From the NCBI GenBank assembly GCA_008711295.1, contig VUYV01000148.1, positions 1,280,384 through 1,344,383 of the forward strand: 64,000 bases of DNA, in the 5' to 3' direction. The notes below the pieces were generated by a model. The model did not search any database, was not told the DNA's origin, and was given only the letters and a program-made list of their open reading frames with translations. Positions 50,333 through 61,660 of this stretch are shown in pieces. The number at the start of each line of letters is the position of its first letter. The first letter of the stretch is position 1. The DNA is from Anarhynchus alexandrinus. Taxonomy: Eukaryota; Chordata; Aves; Charadriiformes; Charadriidae. The translations under genes and the position numbers were made by a program.

Positions 50333-51044
50333 CTGTGGGGAAAAAAAGCAAGAGAAGCGTTACTAGAATACTCTTAAGCAGTAGGTTTAGAAAACTATAA
50401 AGTAAGTTTATCCAGAGGAAAAAAAACTAAAACTCCACCAAAACCAGAATCTCACCAACAATCTCCTTGCAATTCTACCGCAGCTGTTTGCATTGATGCC
50501 ATGAATTGCCACAATATTTGTAACAGAGCTTTTAGTAGTCACCTATCTCCTCTATACTGTTTTTAGTCGGGAAACTTAGAAGTCTGCCAGACTGCATTTA
50601 CCATTTTTAGCAGTTTTTAAATTGAAATTCCCCACACCGCCAATTCAAAGGTTGTAACGTTCATGGCACAGAAAGGGCCTGGCACATCGAACAACCAAAA
50701 TAAAAGTGAGCTGCTGGCTAAAAATACCGCCATAAAAAGAATCCATAGAAGGCATACAGATGCCCAGCACTAACCACAAAAGCGTCACCTCCACAGGCCT
50801 CTGCGGCGCTCCGAGCCTGGCCGGGCCCTGCCCCGGCACTACGCGACGCGGTGAGCGGCGAGAGGAGCCTGTGGGCAGCCGGGAGGCTCCTGAGGAGGAA
50901 GGAACCGAACGCCACCAGGCTTCGCCCTCCCAGGGCCCTCAGCCCGAGCTCCGGGAGCCGGCCGCCCGCAGCACCGCCCGGCCCGCGGGGCTTTTCCCTC
51001 ACACATACGCACACAGAGCACACCCCAACCCCTCGTTAACCTAC

Positions 51045-51133
51045 CGGGGAGCCGTTCCAGCCCCGCTGGCGGGGTCCCGGCAGCGCCCGGTGCCGCCGTC
51101 CGCCCCCATGGCCGACCTGCGGGGACAAAAGGA
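51045..51133 (-). ncRNA. SNHG29: snoRNA host gene, first exon with TOP-like start
   Basis: In the CpG island a minus-strand pyrimidine run CTCCTTTTGTCCCC (about 51,134-51,121) resembles the 5'-terminal oligopyrimidine starts of snoRNA host genes. The exon ends at a donor, CCCCG/GTAGGT (51,044 leftward). An ATG in good context (GGCCATGG, 51,109-51,107) opens a short frame. The transcription start is inferred from the motif only; the same sequence, ending CCCCGCAG, could alternatively be a splice acceptor. Confidence 0.5.
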
Positions 51134-51444
51134 GTCAGGCGCCGCGTGCTCCGAGGCCACACCCCTCCCCGCACGTCACCAACGGCGGCCCGTTCTCCCT
51201 CACACCACCACCCCCCCCTCGCTGCCGCGGATGGTCGGGCCCAGCCCGAGCCGCCCTGGCGGCACAGCGGACCCCACCACTGCCAGGATGAGGGGAGGAG
51301 GCTTAGCTCAGCCCGCTAAACGATAAGCCGGTCCTCCGCCTCCCCCGCGCCCGCCTTCCCCAATGCTCAACCCGCCCCGCCGGTGCAGCTCACCCTCCGC
51401 CAAGCACGCAGGAAGAAAGGGCGGGAAGAGTGGCGGCGGCCGCT

Positions 51445-51451
51445 TATAAAG
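51445..51451 (+). promoter_or_regulatory. TATA-box-like motif in CpG island
   Basis: TATAAAG directly after GGCGGCGGCCGCT. It is about 310 bases upstream of the inferred host start and in the opposite orientation. No gene follows it on the plus strand that I can recognise. Confidence 0.3.
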
Positions 51452-51736
51452 GTTTGGGACGTACCACTCCGCTGCGAAGGGGGAGGCGGGTGGGCCGTGC
51501 CACTGCTCCCGCAAAGCGGGGGTGGGCGGAGGCGTCCATTTCCTGCAGCGCGGGCTGGCAGGGAGGCGAGCCCGGGGGCTTCTCCCAGCCCGGCTGGGCG
51601 GTGAGACCCCGTTTCATTATTTTCACATTATAACGTCAGCTTGAACTGAAAATAAGGGGGTTTGGGCTTTCCTTGTCCCTGTGTGGCTATCGCCTCCCCC
51701 CACAAAAGCAGCCCTGGCCACCGAGGCCGCGTGCCC

Positions 51737-51902
51737 AGAGTCCCCACCACCACTGCTTTTGCACAACAGCCACCTGAAGCACTTGCCAAAAAATACAGCT
51801 TTTTAAAACAGCAAAAACTTCCTAAGANTAGAGTCCCCACCACCACTGCTTTCACACTTGCCAAAAAATACAGCTTTTTAAAACAGCAAAAACTTCCTAA
51901 GA
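51737..51902. repeat. Imperfect duplication around a single N
   Basis: 51,737-51,827 and 51,830-51,902 share AGAGTCCCCACCACCACTGC and CTTGCCAAAAAATACAGCTT. The second copy lacks about 20 bases found in the first. One N at 51,828 separates them. As with the other single-N sites, an assembly artefact is the likely reason. Confidence 0.78.
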
Positions 51903-52099
51903 GGAGGACTAGTGTGGTCCTATAGAGTCACCTAAAATTCAGAACCATTCTTTCCTCTGAGGCACAGCTCCTCCAGCAAAAGTCAACGCCGAACTTCTTG
52001 CAATTTTCAACGTAAGTTCATTTCAGTAAAACACACAGGTTGCACTTCTCAGTATCAGAACATTAAATTCTACATTAAATTCCTCGAAGGTGACCTTTG

Positions 52100-54763
52100 T
52101 AGGTCTTGCATTCTTTTTATTAGGCAAAGAATTCTAATTACTTAATTTTCCTCCTTACGCTGAAATTGTAGTTTGTGTAACATGGAATACACTAATATCT
52201 GGGAGTTCAGTGAAAGACCAAGAACACATTACTTAAGAGCAAAACAGCTGACCACAACAAGAAAGGGACTTTGAACAAAATTCTCTATGCAATCTCCCTC
52301 TAGGTCAAACAGATTCAAGTTAACCATGTTGAGGAAAGCACATTCATTGAAGATTCTGTGCTCATTTTCAATTATCAAAACTCAGCAGTCCATGTTGAGG
52401 TAACTAAGGAAGACCAAAGGTAGACCTGATACCAGCAAGCACTTCTCAAGGCTTCTCTGTACATCATCCCACGGCAAAGCCAGGCAAACATTCAATTACC
52501 AAGAAAACTCTCTATAGGGCCTTTCAACAGTAAATCTGTATTTTTCTTGCAGCTAAGCTACCACGGTCTCATTAACACGCATAACCCTCCCCCCAAACCA
52601 TAAACACAACAGATCTGACTAACGTGGAGGCATTTGTAAGGCGTATTTATGACTATCTGGAAGACAGAACCAGTGTTAATGGCTCCTCTTCCTCGAACAC
52701 ACACCTTTGCCTACCTCGCTTTTCTTGATTTCACACACCCATTAGTTCAGATCTTTGATCTCAGTTGCAGAGCTTCTCTATTCCCATTCTGCCCTTCATA
52801 CAAGTTAGTCTGTCCCTCACCAGGCTCAAGTTATGAATATTTACATGGGAACACAGTGGTTATCAGCAACATTAACAGTAACGCACAACCAGCTGCTGAG
52901 CTTAAAAACATGCAAAGGTTCACAACAACGCAGAAGCCTGTGTTCATAAACCCGGTGCATGATTCGTATCTGCCATCTCCTTCAGGAAAAGGAAAAGTCA
53001 TAACAGATTCAAAGCAGTAACACAACACAAAGGTTTACTGGCAAAAAGACACTGGCTAAATAAATTTTATCAGGATGTTGAGAAATGGGTACGGTATGGG
53101 TATGATTCTATTTGAAAGCTTCGGAAGGGGTATTAATGAAAGCACACGTTAAAATGAATTACTACAGTGATCAGACATTGCAGTCCTTTACTCCCAACAG
53201 TACTTTTATGAGACATTTATATATTCCATAATTAAATATAAAATCAAGGATGAGTGTCACAAAACAAAGAAATAATAAGGCTTGAAGCCCAGTCAGTCCC
53301 CAGATTACCCTTCTAGTCACTGTACCTTTCATTTTACCTTTAGTTTTACATGCTGCTATTCTTACACATAATAAAGCAGTAAGAAAAGTTAATTGCAGAC
53401 CCCTTGCTTTTGTAAGCCTCAAACCTACTTCAACTTAGTACAAAAAGACGGGAAAAAAGAGAAAACATTTTCTTAAAAAGCAGAAAGGGGAAGAGATATC
53501 CATAGACATTTTGGACTGACAGAACCTAGGAAACGGGGACAATGCAAACAAATTTTCAGACTATCCAAATGTAGCAGACAATGTTTTTGCTACTTGTTCT
53601 GTTTACCAGAATGTGATGTGCTAGCATTATTCCTTATTTAGAATTATTGGCAATCAAAATAAATGCCATAGGCAACAAGAAAAAATTGCAGTTGTACACC
53701 GATCAAACCTTTTTCCTACCTAGAGAGGGTATGCAGGTAAAAAAGCTGAATGTAACAAGTCAACCATGTGCACATCCACATGTACTATACAGTAAGAACA
53801 TTCAAAAATATTGACATGAGACAATGATCCTATAGTTTTCCTTTTCTCTTTTAGTTATATATATATAGTTAAACAGCACATAGGAAAACACCACTATAGC
53901 TTTCACCGTGGCCAACGGGAAAATTCTCACAAATATAAAAATGTATGTTTTTAAATTGTTAGATTTCTTCAAAACATAATACAGATAAAATGAAAGAAAT
54001 AGAATTTTTCGTCATGTAACAAAAAAGAAAAAAAATTAAACCCTTGGGAATTTACACCATTCTCAAACATCCAACTTTGCAGTCTTGAACATCTCAATCC
54101 TACTACAGCAGAATAATCTCCAAAATAAATGAGCAGAATTCCTTGAGAGCAGTGATGCTACTTGAATACTACGTGAAATTTCACTGTACTAAAACGTTTA
54201 ACTTAGATTTACATTCAGTATTTTGGAAGAAGGGAACGTCATAGTCCCTTCATGCTTTATCCTTGCTGGCTGCCTACCCAGGAAGCATTATTGTTATTAC
54301 TTCAAGAGGAAAGGAAAGGTGCTGGTAAGAGCCAGAAGGGCAAGGCAATGATGTTGATTACAAAATGCCCTGTTCTTTGGATGAACTGTGTAAAATATTT
54401 TGTTAAGAGGCTCCATGTTAAAAATATTAAGAACAAAAAGGTCGTCTTAAAAATACAGAGCATTTCTGCCTCTTCTTTTAAGTTCAAAGCTTGGGGAAAA
54501 GTGTTTTGCTAGAATTAACTACAGGTTTGTTGTAATAAACATATATGACAATGCCCTATGTAGCACAGGGCCAACCACAGACTCCAGACAAAAGTGACTG
54601 CTTTAGGTTTCAAGTGGTATACGCATCTCTATTTTTGTATAAAAGGAACAGAGACATTTCTGGAACCTTCACTGCAGAGTCTTTGCCAGTGTCCAGCTTT
54701 TGGGCAAAGGAAATCTTGCCACACTGCAGAGTCACAATCTTGAGGATCAGAATGTAAAAACAA
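52100..54763 (-). other. NCBP3: NCBP3 3' UTR and flank (end uncertain)
   Basis: AT-rich sequence downstream of the NCBP3 stop codon on the minus strand. The first canonical AATAAA on that strand that I see is at 52,121-52,116, which would give a 3' UTR of about 2.6 kb. Non-canonical signals could end it earlier. No gene between it and the CpG island. Confidence 0.45.
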
Positions 54764-54999
54764 TCATGATTCAGTGTCTGATCCAGAACTGCTTTCTCGG
54801 CTGATTTCAATTTGTAGAGATGGTAAATTATCCAATCGACTCTTTTTTTGCCGAGACTGTTCTTTTTCCTTAATGAGAGCACCCCAAACCCGCTGGAGCT
54901 CTGAATCATCTTCCTCTGGAGATGCCACAGAGTTTTCAGGTTTATCTGAAGTCTTTTCTTGTGTCTTCGGAGCAGACCCTAATCGGGTCCATAAATTAC
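54764..54999 (-). CDS. NCBP3: Nuclear cap-binding protein subunit 3, last coding exon
   Basis: Encodes the C-terminus of NCBP3: NLWTRLGSAPKTQEK, an acidic linker, EEDDSELQRVWGALIKEKEQ, SRQKKSRLDNLPSLQIEISR and ESSSGSDTES, then TGA at 54,766-54,764. The acceptor is CATCTGATTAG. The first two bases complete the Gly codon begun in the exon at 55,520. NCBP3 is a nuclear RNA-binding protein that pairs with NCBP1 in an alternative cap-binding complex and links capped transcripts to ARS2, the exon-junction complex and TREX for mRNA export. The extreme C-terminus is very close to the human protein as I remember it. Confidence 0.95.
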
Positions 55000-55519
55000 C
55001 TAATCAGATGAAAAACAAACATTTTTTAAAAAAACAGGCAGGACTAAGAGTAATTCTGGAGGAAGTCTGAGGAACCTGGTCTTAAAGTCACTGCATCTCT
55101 TTAAGCTCCTCGTACTCCTCCCACTGTAACGTTTGGCATGGAACTTACTATGCTTTGAAGCAGTAGTTGAAATTAATATGGGAGGCTCAGTGCAGTCCCG
55201 TTCACTGTCTCCCATTTACAGAGAATGCTACACACGGGTCTGAAGTGCCATTGCATCCATTACACATTACATGCCCTGTTTTCACCACGGTTTAAAAGTA
55301 GTCCTCTACTTCTAAGCATAACTATATAAAAATATTGCTTATAAAAATACTCAGCTCAACCTACCTACGTGTATTTACATTTCAAAGCTCTGAACAAACA
55401 TTTGCAAATTCATCTTTAATTTCACTCACCTGAACATGCTTCATGATTTTCTGCTGAAATTTCTCTTATACTCTAAAATCAAAGGGATTGTAATATTACA
55501 TTTTCTGCATAAAACTAAC

Positions 55520-55684
55520 CTGATTTCTTCTCTCTGGTATCAGAGTAGAGGCCTTTTACATCTTGTTTGGGGATTCCTAACCGGCTGTGTACATCTGATA
55601 TTGGTTCTCGACGAGGAGCAGAAGTACTACTTGGAGGCTTAATTTCTGGAGAATGTGGTCTTTTTCCCAGTCTTTGCCGCACAT
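55520..55684 (-). CDS. NCBP3: NCBP3 internal exon
   Basis: 165 bases, acceptor ATATCCCTAG and donor TCAG/GTTAGT. Encodes VRQRLGKRPHSPEIKPPSST, then SAPRREPISDVHSRLG and IPKQDVKGLYSDTREKKS. This Arg/Ser/Pro-rich, probably disordered segment has two RLG-type motifs (RQRLGKRP, HSRLGIP) that recur as RIG and RLG in the flanking exons. Phases 2-in and 1-out agree with the neighbours. Confidence 0.94.
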
Positions 55685-56884
55685 CTAGGGATATTTTCAG
55701 TGATTAAAATTATAAAAATCATGATGCATTTACTTTAGCTCTGCCAGCTAATTTTATCCTTGTTGCACAACTTGAAGAACTTGAAACAGATTCTCTGTTT
55801 TTATCTTTTCTGTAGATGTTTCATTAAATCTTTCATACCCAAATTTCAGTCCTGGCAATGTCTGCAATAAAACTTATCCAGTTGTTTAGGGTTTTTTTGG
55901 CAATAAATTTGGCATTAGATGTTTTCTGGTTGTGCTATGTCCAGAAGTTCGGAAAAGTACACTACACCATGGCTTGCTGCATTTCTGTTCTAGCAACACA
56001 GTGTGTATGTAATCCAGCATGAGGTATGATTATACAAAAATTGGTATGCCTTCAACGATTCTTTCTGGATAACAGATACCTTGCTTTAGAATTCTAGTAC
56101 TGCTTGATATTTTGCAGAATAAAATAAAAAACAGAATATAAGAATGCTAAATATATTGATACTTAACCCACGATCTGAGTCTTCAATTCTGAAGTTTGCC
56201 TGGTTTAGCTAGATATTCCTAGTCTTAAAGAGGTTTCAAACAAAAACAGAAAGGAAAAGGTATAGGATATGTGTGCCAACTTGTCAGAGACCCAAAATGT
56301 GCAGGAAGGGTAAAATAAATCAACATAACTTCTACATTACATTGATACAAAAGAGTATTTTTCACTTATCAGTCAGATAACCCTCTGGATACTATGTATT
56401 GTCAAAAGTAGCTGAAATTACACATACCTGAGGCAAAAAAGTCAATTAAGCCCAAAAATACACCCTGCCAATTGAAAAATACATCCATATTCATGTAATG
56501 CATGTTCTTTCATGTATGTAGCTAGTGTTTCACGTTTCATTTTGTGCATGAGCTCCCCCACATGCTATGTTTCTCAGAGTCATACAGAAACTCTGCCTCA
56601 AGGAGAGAGGAAATCAAAAAAGACAAAGTGGGGGAAATAAAAACAGGCAAGTAAATTGGATAAAAATAAACGTCACTCTTTCACTCAAACGCACTTCATT
56701 TTTCCCCAAAGCGATCCCCAACTCGGTCTCTTAGTGAGGAAAAATTAACTGTATGGATGCAGAAACTGCTGCTGAACAAAATTCCCCCGGGTTTGTTAGT
56801 TGCAGTGGAGCACAGTTGTGAAGTGAATATATCCATTTTAATGAGCCAGTCGCAGTTCTGCACAACATAAGAGTTTAAAATTAC

Positions 56885-57042
56885 CTGATTTTACAGTGCT
56901 GTTTGGCTGACGTGGCCCAATATTATTCTGACGTTTTTCTTCTAACAGTAGTCTTACATCTGCAACTTTCTCTGATGATCCTTTACTGCCAATCCGATTT
57001 TTGATGTTACTGGTTGCTATGCTATCTGCTCGCATGGAATTC
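56885..57042 (-). CDS. NCBP3: NCBP3 internal exon
   Basis: 158 bases, acceptor AATTTTTTTTAG and donor TCAG/GTAATT. Encodes NSMRADSIATSNIKNRIG, then SSEKVADVRLLLEEKRQNN and a Ser/Pro linker ending STVKS. The first base completes the Arg that follows KNI in the upstream exon. The EKVADVRLLLEEKRQ stretch is predicted helical and is a good family signature. Confidence 0.94.
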
Positions 57043-57862
57043 CTAAAAAAAATTTGATAGGTTTAACGTCCCTTAAATGAAATGAAATCTAGTATAGTTC
57101 TTATGTCCTCTTGTACATACAATTACATCATAGAAAACAGCAATATCAGGACTTCTCTACTGAGAAATAAAGGTAAAAGCATTAGTTAGAAGAGCATGTG
57201 TTCCAGTCAGAATCCTAAGCTTAGCAATAACCACGTGAATACCTCCGTATCCATTTCAAGGCAGGTACTGACTTTGTCTCTTTAAGGCTGTGTCTCTGGG
57301 TCAAAATTCAGACCAGATAAGCAACCTTAAAATTGTTAGAACTGACATTATAATGAAGTATAATCATACTCTTGAAGGGACGCATATTAAAGTTATTTTA
57401 ATAATCTACAATATATGCAATTTTGGTTACTATATCCATAATGAATGTAAATTCCTTTTTGTCATCAACACTTAAGGGTTATTCTTCTTTCTGAAGAAAA
57501 AGGAAGGGGTAAAGGGAGAAGAGAAAGAGGAGTTATTTCTCCCCGGCCTAGCTAGATATGAAGGGCAAGAAGTTAGTTGTGCCTGCTTGCATACATTGAT
57601 TCCACTTTGAGCCCCATTATTATCAATAATCAGGGTTACAGAAACCTGCAAAGGAAGCTATATTTTTAAAATGTTATTTGTAATTAAAAGCCTGTATCAG
57701 TGTTTTCTGTGTTTTGTATTTCTTTTTAAAACATCTACTACAAAATTATGTTAATTGAAAAAGTAGCTTCAACAGTTTGTCTTTAAGCTTTGACAGCTCT
57801 GCCACTAATTAAAATTTAGAATGCCTTTTCACCGATACTTTTAAAGAATAAAAAACTTTTAC

Positions 57863-58148
57863 CTAATATTTTTCAGTTGCGATTCCACCTCATCTGCATA
57901 CATTGTCATTTTCATGCTCTTTTTGGGAGAGGGTGTTGATATCATCTTCAGTTCAAGATCATAGTCCATTTCATCAGAATCAGATGCACTAGCACTTGAT
58001 CGTCTTGCTGCGCTGCGGTCTCGGGACTGTTTGAAAGCTTGCAGTTCATCACGGTACTCTACCACAACTCTATCATCTTCATCCATATCCTGATCTTCTT
58101 CCTCCTCCTCTTCCTCCTCAATAGGCTCTTCAGGAACATTTATTAAGC
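57863..58148 (-). CDS. NCBP3: NCBP3 internal exon with acidic run
   Basis: 286 bases, the largest internal exon here; acceptor TTTTGCTACAG, donor TTAG/GTAAAA. Encodes LINVPEEPIEEEEEEEEDQD, then DRVVVEYRDELQAFKQSRDR and a Ser-rich patch. It continues with SDEMDYDLELKMISTPSPKK and SMKMTMYADEVESQLKNIR. The Glu run (GAG/GAA repeat, 58,091-58,123) differs in length between species as I remember the family. The SPKKSMKMTMYADEVESQL block is the most conserved family signature in the window. The acidic stretch next to Arg/Ser-rich sequence is probably disordered. Confidence 0.97.
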
Positions 58149-59185
58149 CTGTAGCAAAACAAACCAATTCTAATAAACTGAAGTTTATCATTCATATAAG
58201 GTACCTTAAAACCTTATGCAAAAGGTTTTATGCAAAAAAATGAAAAAAAAAATCACTGTAATTAATGATCCACTACAAATGAGTCATTGTAGTTCTCTGA
58301 GGCTACAGAGAGCGAATATTTTGCAAAATATTGTAAGTGGAACCTGTATTACAGAATAGTCTCAGTGGAAGAAAATTGTCAAGAGATGAAAATGGTCCAT
58401 GGTGTTCATTATCTCAGAAGCCTGCTGAAGCATAAAGCTGGGGTGAATATATAAAATACAACTGCCTCTTGTAGTAGGTGTAGTTCGTACTTCCTGAACT
58501 AAGCATAACAATTCCTATGATCTTGCAGGGCTTCATGTGACAACAGCTGGCTCCGCAACAACCCTTTCAAGTCCTGTATGCAGTAATGCCAAAAAGAAAG
58601 TATCATTAATATGAATTTATCACATATACTGATTTAAATATAAATAAAAAATTTAAATTTAGTCATCAGCAGTGCGCAAGCATGTTTTTAGAAAGCAGTA
58701 CATTATCAACATGCAAAATCTTCAATGAGATTTCCTACATCCATTGCTATATTTTTAACAGGCCACTCATGAAACTTTGACACTGTACTTGTCTCACGTC
58801 AAAGATTTTTACACCAATTATTTTTCTAATGCACACCCCCTACCTTAGGGAGCAGATGAAGATATTCAAGCCTAATTAATAGAATTTTCTAATCTTTATT
58901 GTTCTACATCTAGAGCTGGCTTTTTCATAGAACAGAAGAATGGACATAGCAAGTAGGACAAATTGTCAAGAAGTTTAAAGAAGCTATTCCTTCTTTTTTC
59001 CCTTGATGCTATAGCCCCCGTGTCCTAAATTTGTAAAAGAAAAACATCACATAAAAAGTAGCAGCTATTTTGGTAAGCCAAGGAGCAGCATGAAACTTCT
59101 GCATCAGTTGTTCTCTGCAAACTCTTTAAGTGTGATTTAGTTATAGACTTTTTTTTTAAAAGACACTTCACTTTCATGCACCGCA

Positions 59186-59233
59186 GGGGATTAGATGAGG
59201 CATTGTTTAAGGTCCTTTCCAGTGCTGCATCTC
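59186..59233 (+). mobile_element. Possible old CR1 3'-end remnant
   Basis: GGGGATTAGATGAGGCATTG followed by TTTAAGGTCCTTTCCAGTGC weakly resembles the CR1 3' block (GGATTAGATGATC, then TTTAAGGTCCCTTCCA). Very short and diverged; it lies in an NCBP3 intron. Confidence 0.3.
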
Positions 59234-59275
59234 CCAATTGTGTTCCTACAGGGTCCAGGTATTGTCATCAGTTAC

Positions 59276-59382
59276 CTGAATGACGATGTTTATAAGGAGT
59301 CGTCAAGCCAACATCATCCCCAATAAGCGTCCTTTTCTTTATCACATCCCGATGGATTCGACGTGAATGGTATCTTCGTTTC
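59276..59382 (-). CDS. NCBP3: NCBP3 internal exon
   Basis: 107 bases, acceptor TGTTTCAG, donor TTCAG/GTAACT. Encodes KRRYHSRRIHRDVIKKRTLI, then GDDVGLTTPYKHRHS, a strongly basic segment followed by a conserved block. The first base completes the Trp of NSW in the upstream exon, and the last base starts the Gly of the next. Confidence 0.95.
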
Positions 59383-59708
59383 CTGAAACACCATAAAAAG
59401 AATGACATTCCTGTCACAGAAAAGGCATAATGAACAAGCCATATTCAGGCCTGGACTGAGCATATGCAATTATCGCTCGCTTTAACAGCAGACATACATT
59501 TATGTCAGAGATCTGTTCTAAATGTTTTGTATACAAACATTCATTATTTTCATGAGAAAATACTCCCCTTGCAAATTCATAGACACATTGCAAAAACATT
59601 ATTTACACATTTCCACACAAACTGAAAAGAAAATCCACGATTTAAACCAGTTTTAGACCATCTCGTTCAATTGCCTAAAACATTTCAATTCCTCTATCTA
59701 ATACTCAC

Positions 59709-59808
59709 CAAGAATTGCTAAGAATCCCCTTCATGCCTCCATAATTCGGGTTGCCGTATTTCATGTAGTACTGGCTTCGCCTTGCAGCTCCCAGCTCTTT
59801 TTTGTCGT
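59709..59808 (-). CDS. NCBP3: NCBP3 internal exon
   Basis: 100 bases, acceptor GTTTTTTTCAG, donor TCTTG/GTGAGT. Encodes DDKKELGAARRSQYYMKYGN, then PNYGGMKGILSNSW. The tyrosine/glycine-rich YYMKYGNPNYGGMKG stretch is a hallmark of the family. Phase in 2, out 2. Confidence 0.96.
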
Positions 59809-60565
59809 CTGAAAAAAACATAAAGGAATAGTTCCCTCTTAGAATATATCTTACAACACTAGCATAAAAATAAATAACCATCCAGTCAAAGGCACAGAGA
59901 GTGAAAGTAAGACTGAGTATGTCTTACAGATCAGTATTACTTCAATCTCCTTCACGAAGGATACAATTTTGCTGACGCCTCTGAAATTTCTCCTACCACC
60001 ACAGTTTTATTTGTGTCTAGAAACTTAATTCTAGGGAGACTGAGTTTCGACACATCAGCTTAACAGAGCATCACATCCCCCTGTAACTGCTGGAGGCTAT
60101 ACTTACCTTATTCATGACCTTTCTGTTCTTTGTGGATGTGGCACTTCCCACATGGCCCAGAAATTATACGGATTTTCATTTCACTCATAAATATCATTTA
60201 ATATCTCAACTGTATTTAGCAGTAATTTCCACTAATACCTCATCATCATCTCAAATGATTTTTTTATTTATAAAACATGAAATTTACCTCTGTGGAGGGC
60301 ATCATAAACCCTATTCTATGGTATTGGGAAGAATGCCCTGAGCCCAAGATAAAATTTTTATGTACAATAATTCTCATACAACTTGAACTGGATTTAATTC
60401 ACACATTAAATGTGGATTTATTGCAAAATCTTAATATCTAATGATTAGCAAAAAAACCTAACAGTTTTGCAAATAAAAATTAGGTACTTTGAGTCATTAA
60501 TTAGTCAACAAATAAAAACTACAACAAGCAATTAATTCATTATGCTTGTTAAGCTGTTCATTTAC

Positions 60566-60674
60566 CTTTAGTAGCAAATCTCATGAATAGCTTGTTTCCT
60601 TTAGCCAGTTTATTGGCAGGGCGAAGATCATTACGCAGGAGAGAATCCTCTTCTACCTGGGAGAGGGCATCCAA
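60566..60674 (-). CDS. NCBP3: NCBP3 internal exon
   Basis: 109 bases, acceptor GCCCCCCAAAG (a C-rich pyrimidine tract), donor AAAG/GTAAAT. Encodes LDALSQVEEDSLLRNDLRPA, then NKLAKGNKLFMRFATK. It starts in phase 0 right after the VE of the acidic exon at 61,587. Family identity is clear from SLLRNDLRPANKLAKGN. Confidence 0.95.
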
Positions 60675-61586
60675 CTTTGGGGGGCAAAAAAGGTATTTTG
60701 GACTCAAAAATAAAATTACCGTTGAACGAAAATGGATTGCTTACAGAGAAGCAATCAACTGATTAATAAGAAAGTTACTTTTCAAATTATGTTCAAATGA
60801 AGTCTGCTTTTTTCTTGACAAATTAATGTCAATTTTTAAAGTAATTTGCGCTGAAGATTTAAAATATTTCCTTCTCTTGCTTCATAACATTATCTCAGAT
60901 TATTAAATCTAATAATTTTCAAATGACACTACACTACTGACTGAACTGCAGAAAATAAATAGCACAACTTGGACACAGAAAAACAACTACTTGATTTTTG
61001 TTTCATATCTAAATTGGTTTACTAACAGGTTCTCATGCCCTCACACAATGACTAAAAGGCACTTTTTTTTTCATTTATATCTGCTTTATAGAAACTAAAA
61101 TTCAGACTTCCATGATGTATGAGTGTTCACTGAGCCATTCCTAACAAAACTACTAATCACACCTATTATATATTCAGCCAGTGAAGATTAAATTACTTAC
61201 AAAACATCAATGTGTATGCTGATTCCCACACATATCTATGGACAGCCTAAATCCTATTTGTCTCTAAGCACTGCCTTCACTGCTGAAAGGCCGTTGCCAT
61301 CCATTATTGCTCTTTTTTTGCCCCCTCTCAGAACAGAGCAGCCAGTCTAGCTCTTACGTGCTGGATGCCCTACCACTTCTCAAAATCTACTTTCACGGAA
61401 CACTCTTACATAGCTATTCTCACTAACAGCATACCTGCACTTCCTGTCATTTCCCCACCTAATTTACTTTGATAATTAAATTGTGAATTACAAATATATA
61501 TGATTGAAACTATAATGCTATGAAGACTTTACACCAGTCAGAGCAAGACTTCCATAATAGTGTTTTCACTTTCCTTCTGTACTCAC

Positions 61587-61660
61587 CTCAACGTCACTTG
61601 GATTGTCATCCTCAACCTCGCCTTCTTCTGTCTCATCATCAGAACTTTCATCCTGTTTTT
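61587..61660 (-). CDS. NCBP3: NCBP3 internal exon, first one visible in the window
   Basis: 74 bases, acceptor TTCCTTCTTAG, donor GAG/GTGAGT. After two bases completing a codon it encodes KQDESSDDETEEGEVEDDNP and SDVE, an acidic linker matching the human segment after the RNA-recognition-like domain. The cap-binding N-terminal exons (with the WLDD-type motif known for NCBP3) are not found to the right and must lie beyond base 64,000. Together the eight exons give about 410 residues against about 620 for the human protein. Confidence 0.9.

Larger units (their letters stand above)
50770..51620. promoter_or_regulatory. CpG island promoter of the snoRNA host
   Basis: A sharp rise in G+C and CpG content inside AT-rich surroundings, at the inferred 5' end of the host gene. 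It also contains a plus-strand TATAAAG at 51,445-51,451 that would point away from the host, so divergent transcription is possible. Confidence 0.8.
55000..61586 (-). other. NCBP3: NCBP3 introns between the eight exons
   Basis: Seven introns of about 520, 1,200, 820, 1,127, 326, 757 and 912 bases in left-to-right order, all GT-AG on the minus strand and AT-rich. No nested gene or snoRNA recognised. One doubtful CR1 remnant lies at 59,186. Confidence 0.75.

Noticed and set aside
53171..53422. 83-residue minus-strand frame with a hydrophobic segment
   Set aside because: It lies in the AT-rich presumed NCBP3 3' UTR, has no family resemblance, and hydrophobic chance frames are common in T-rich sequence.
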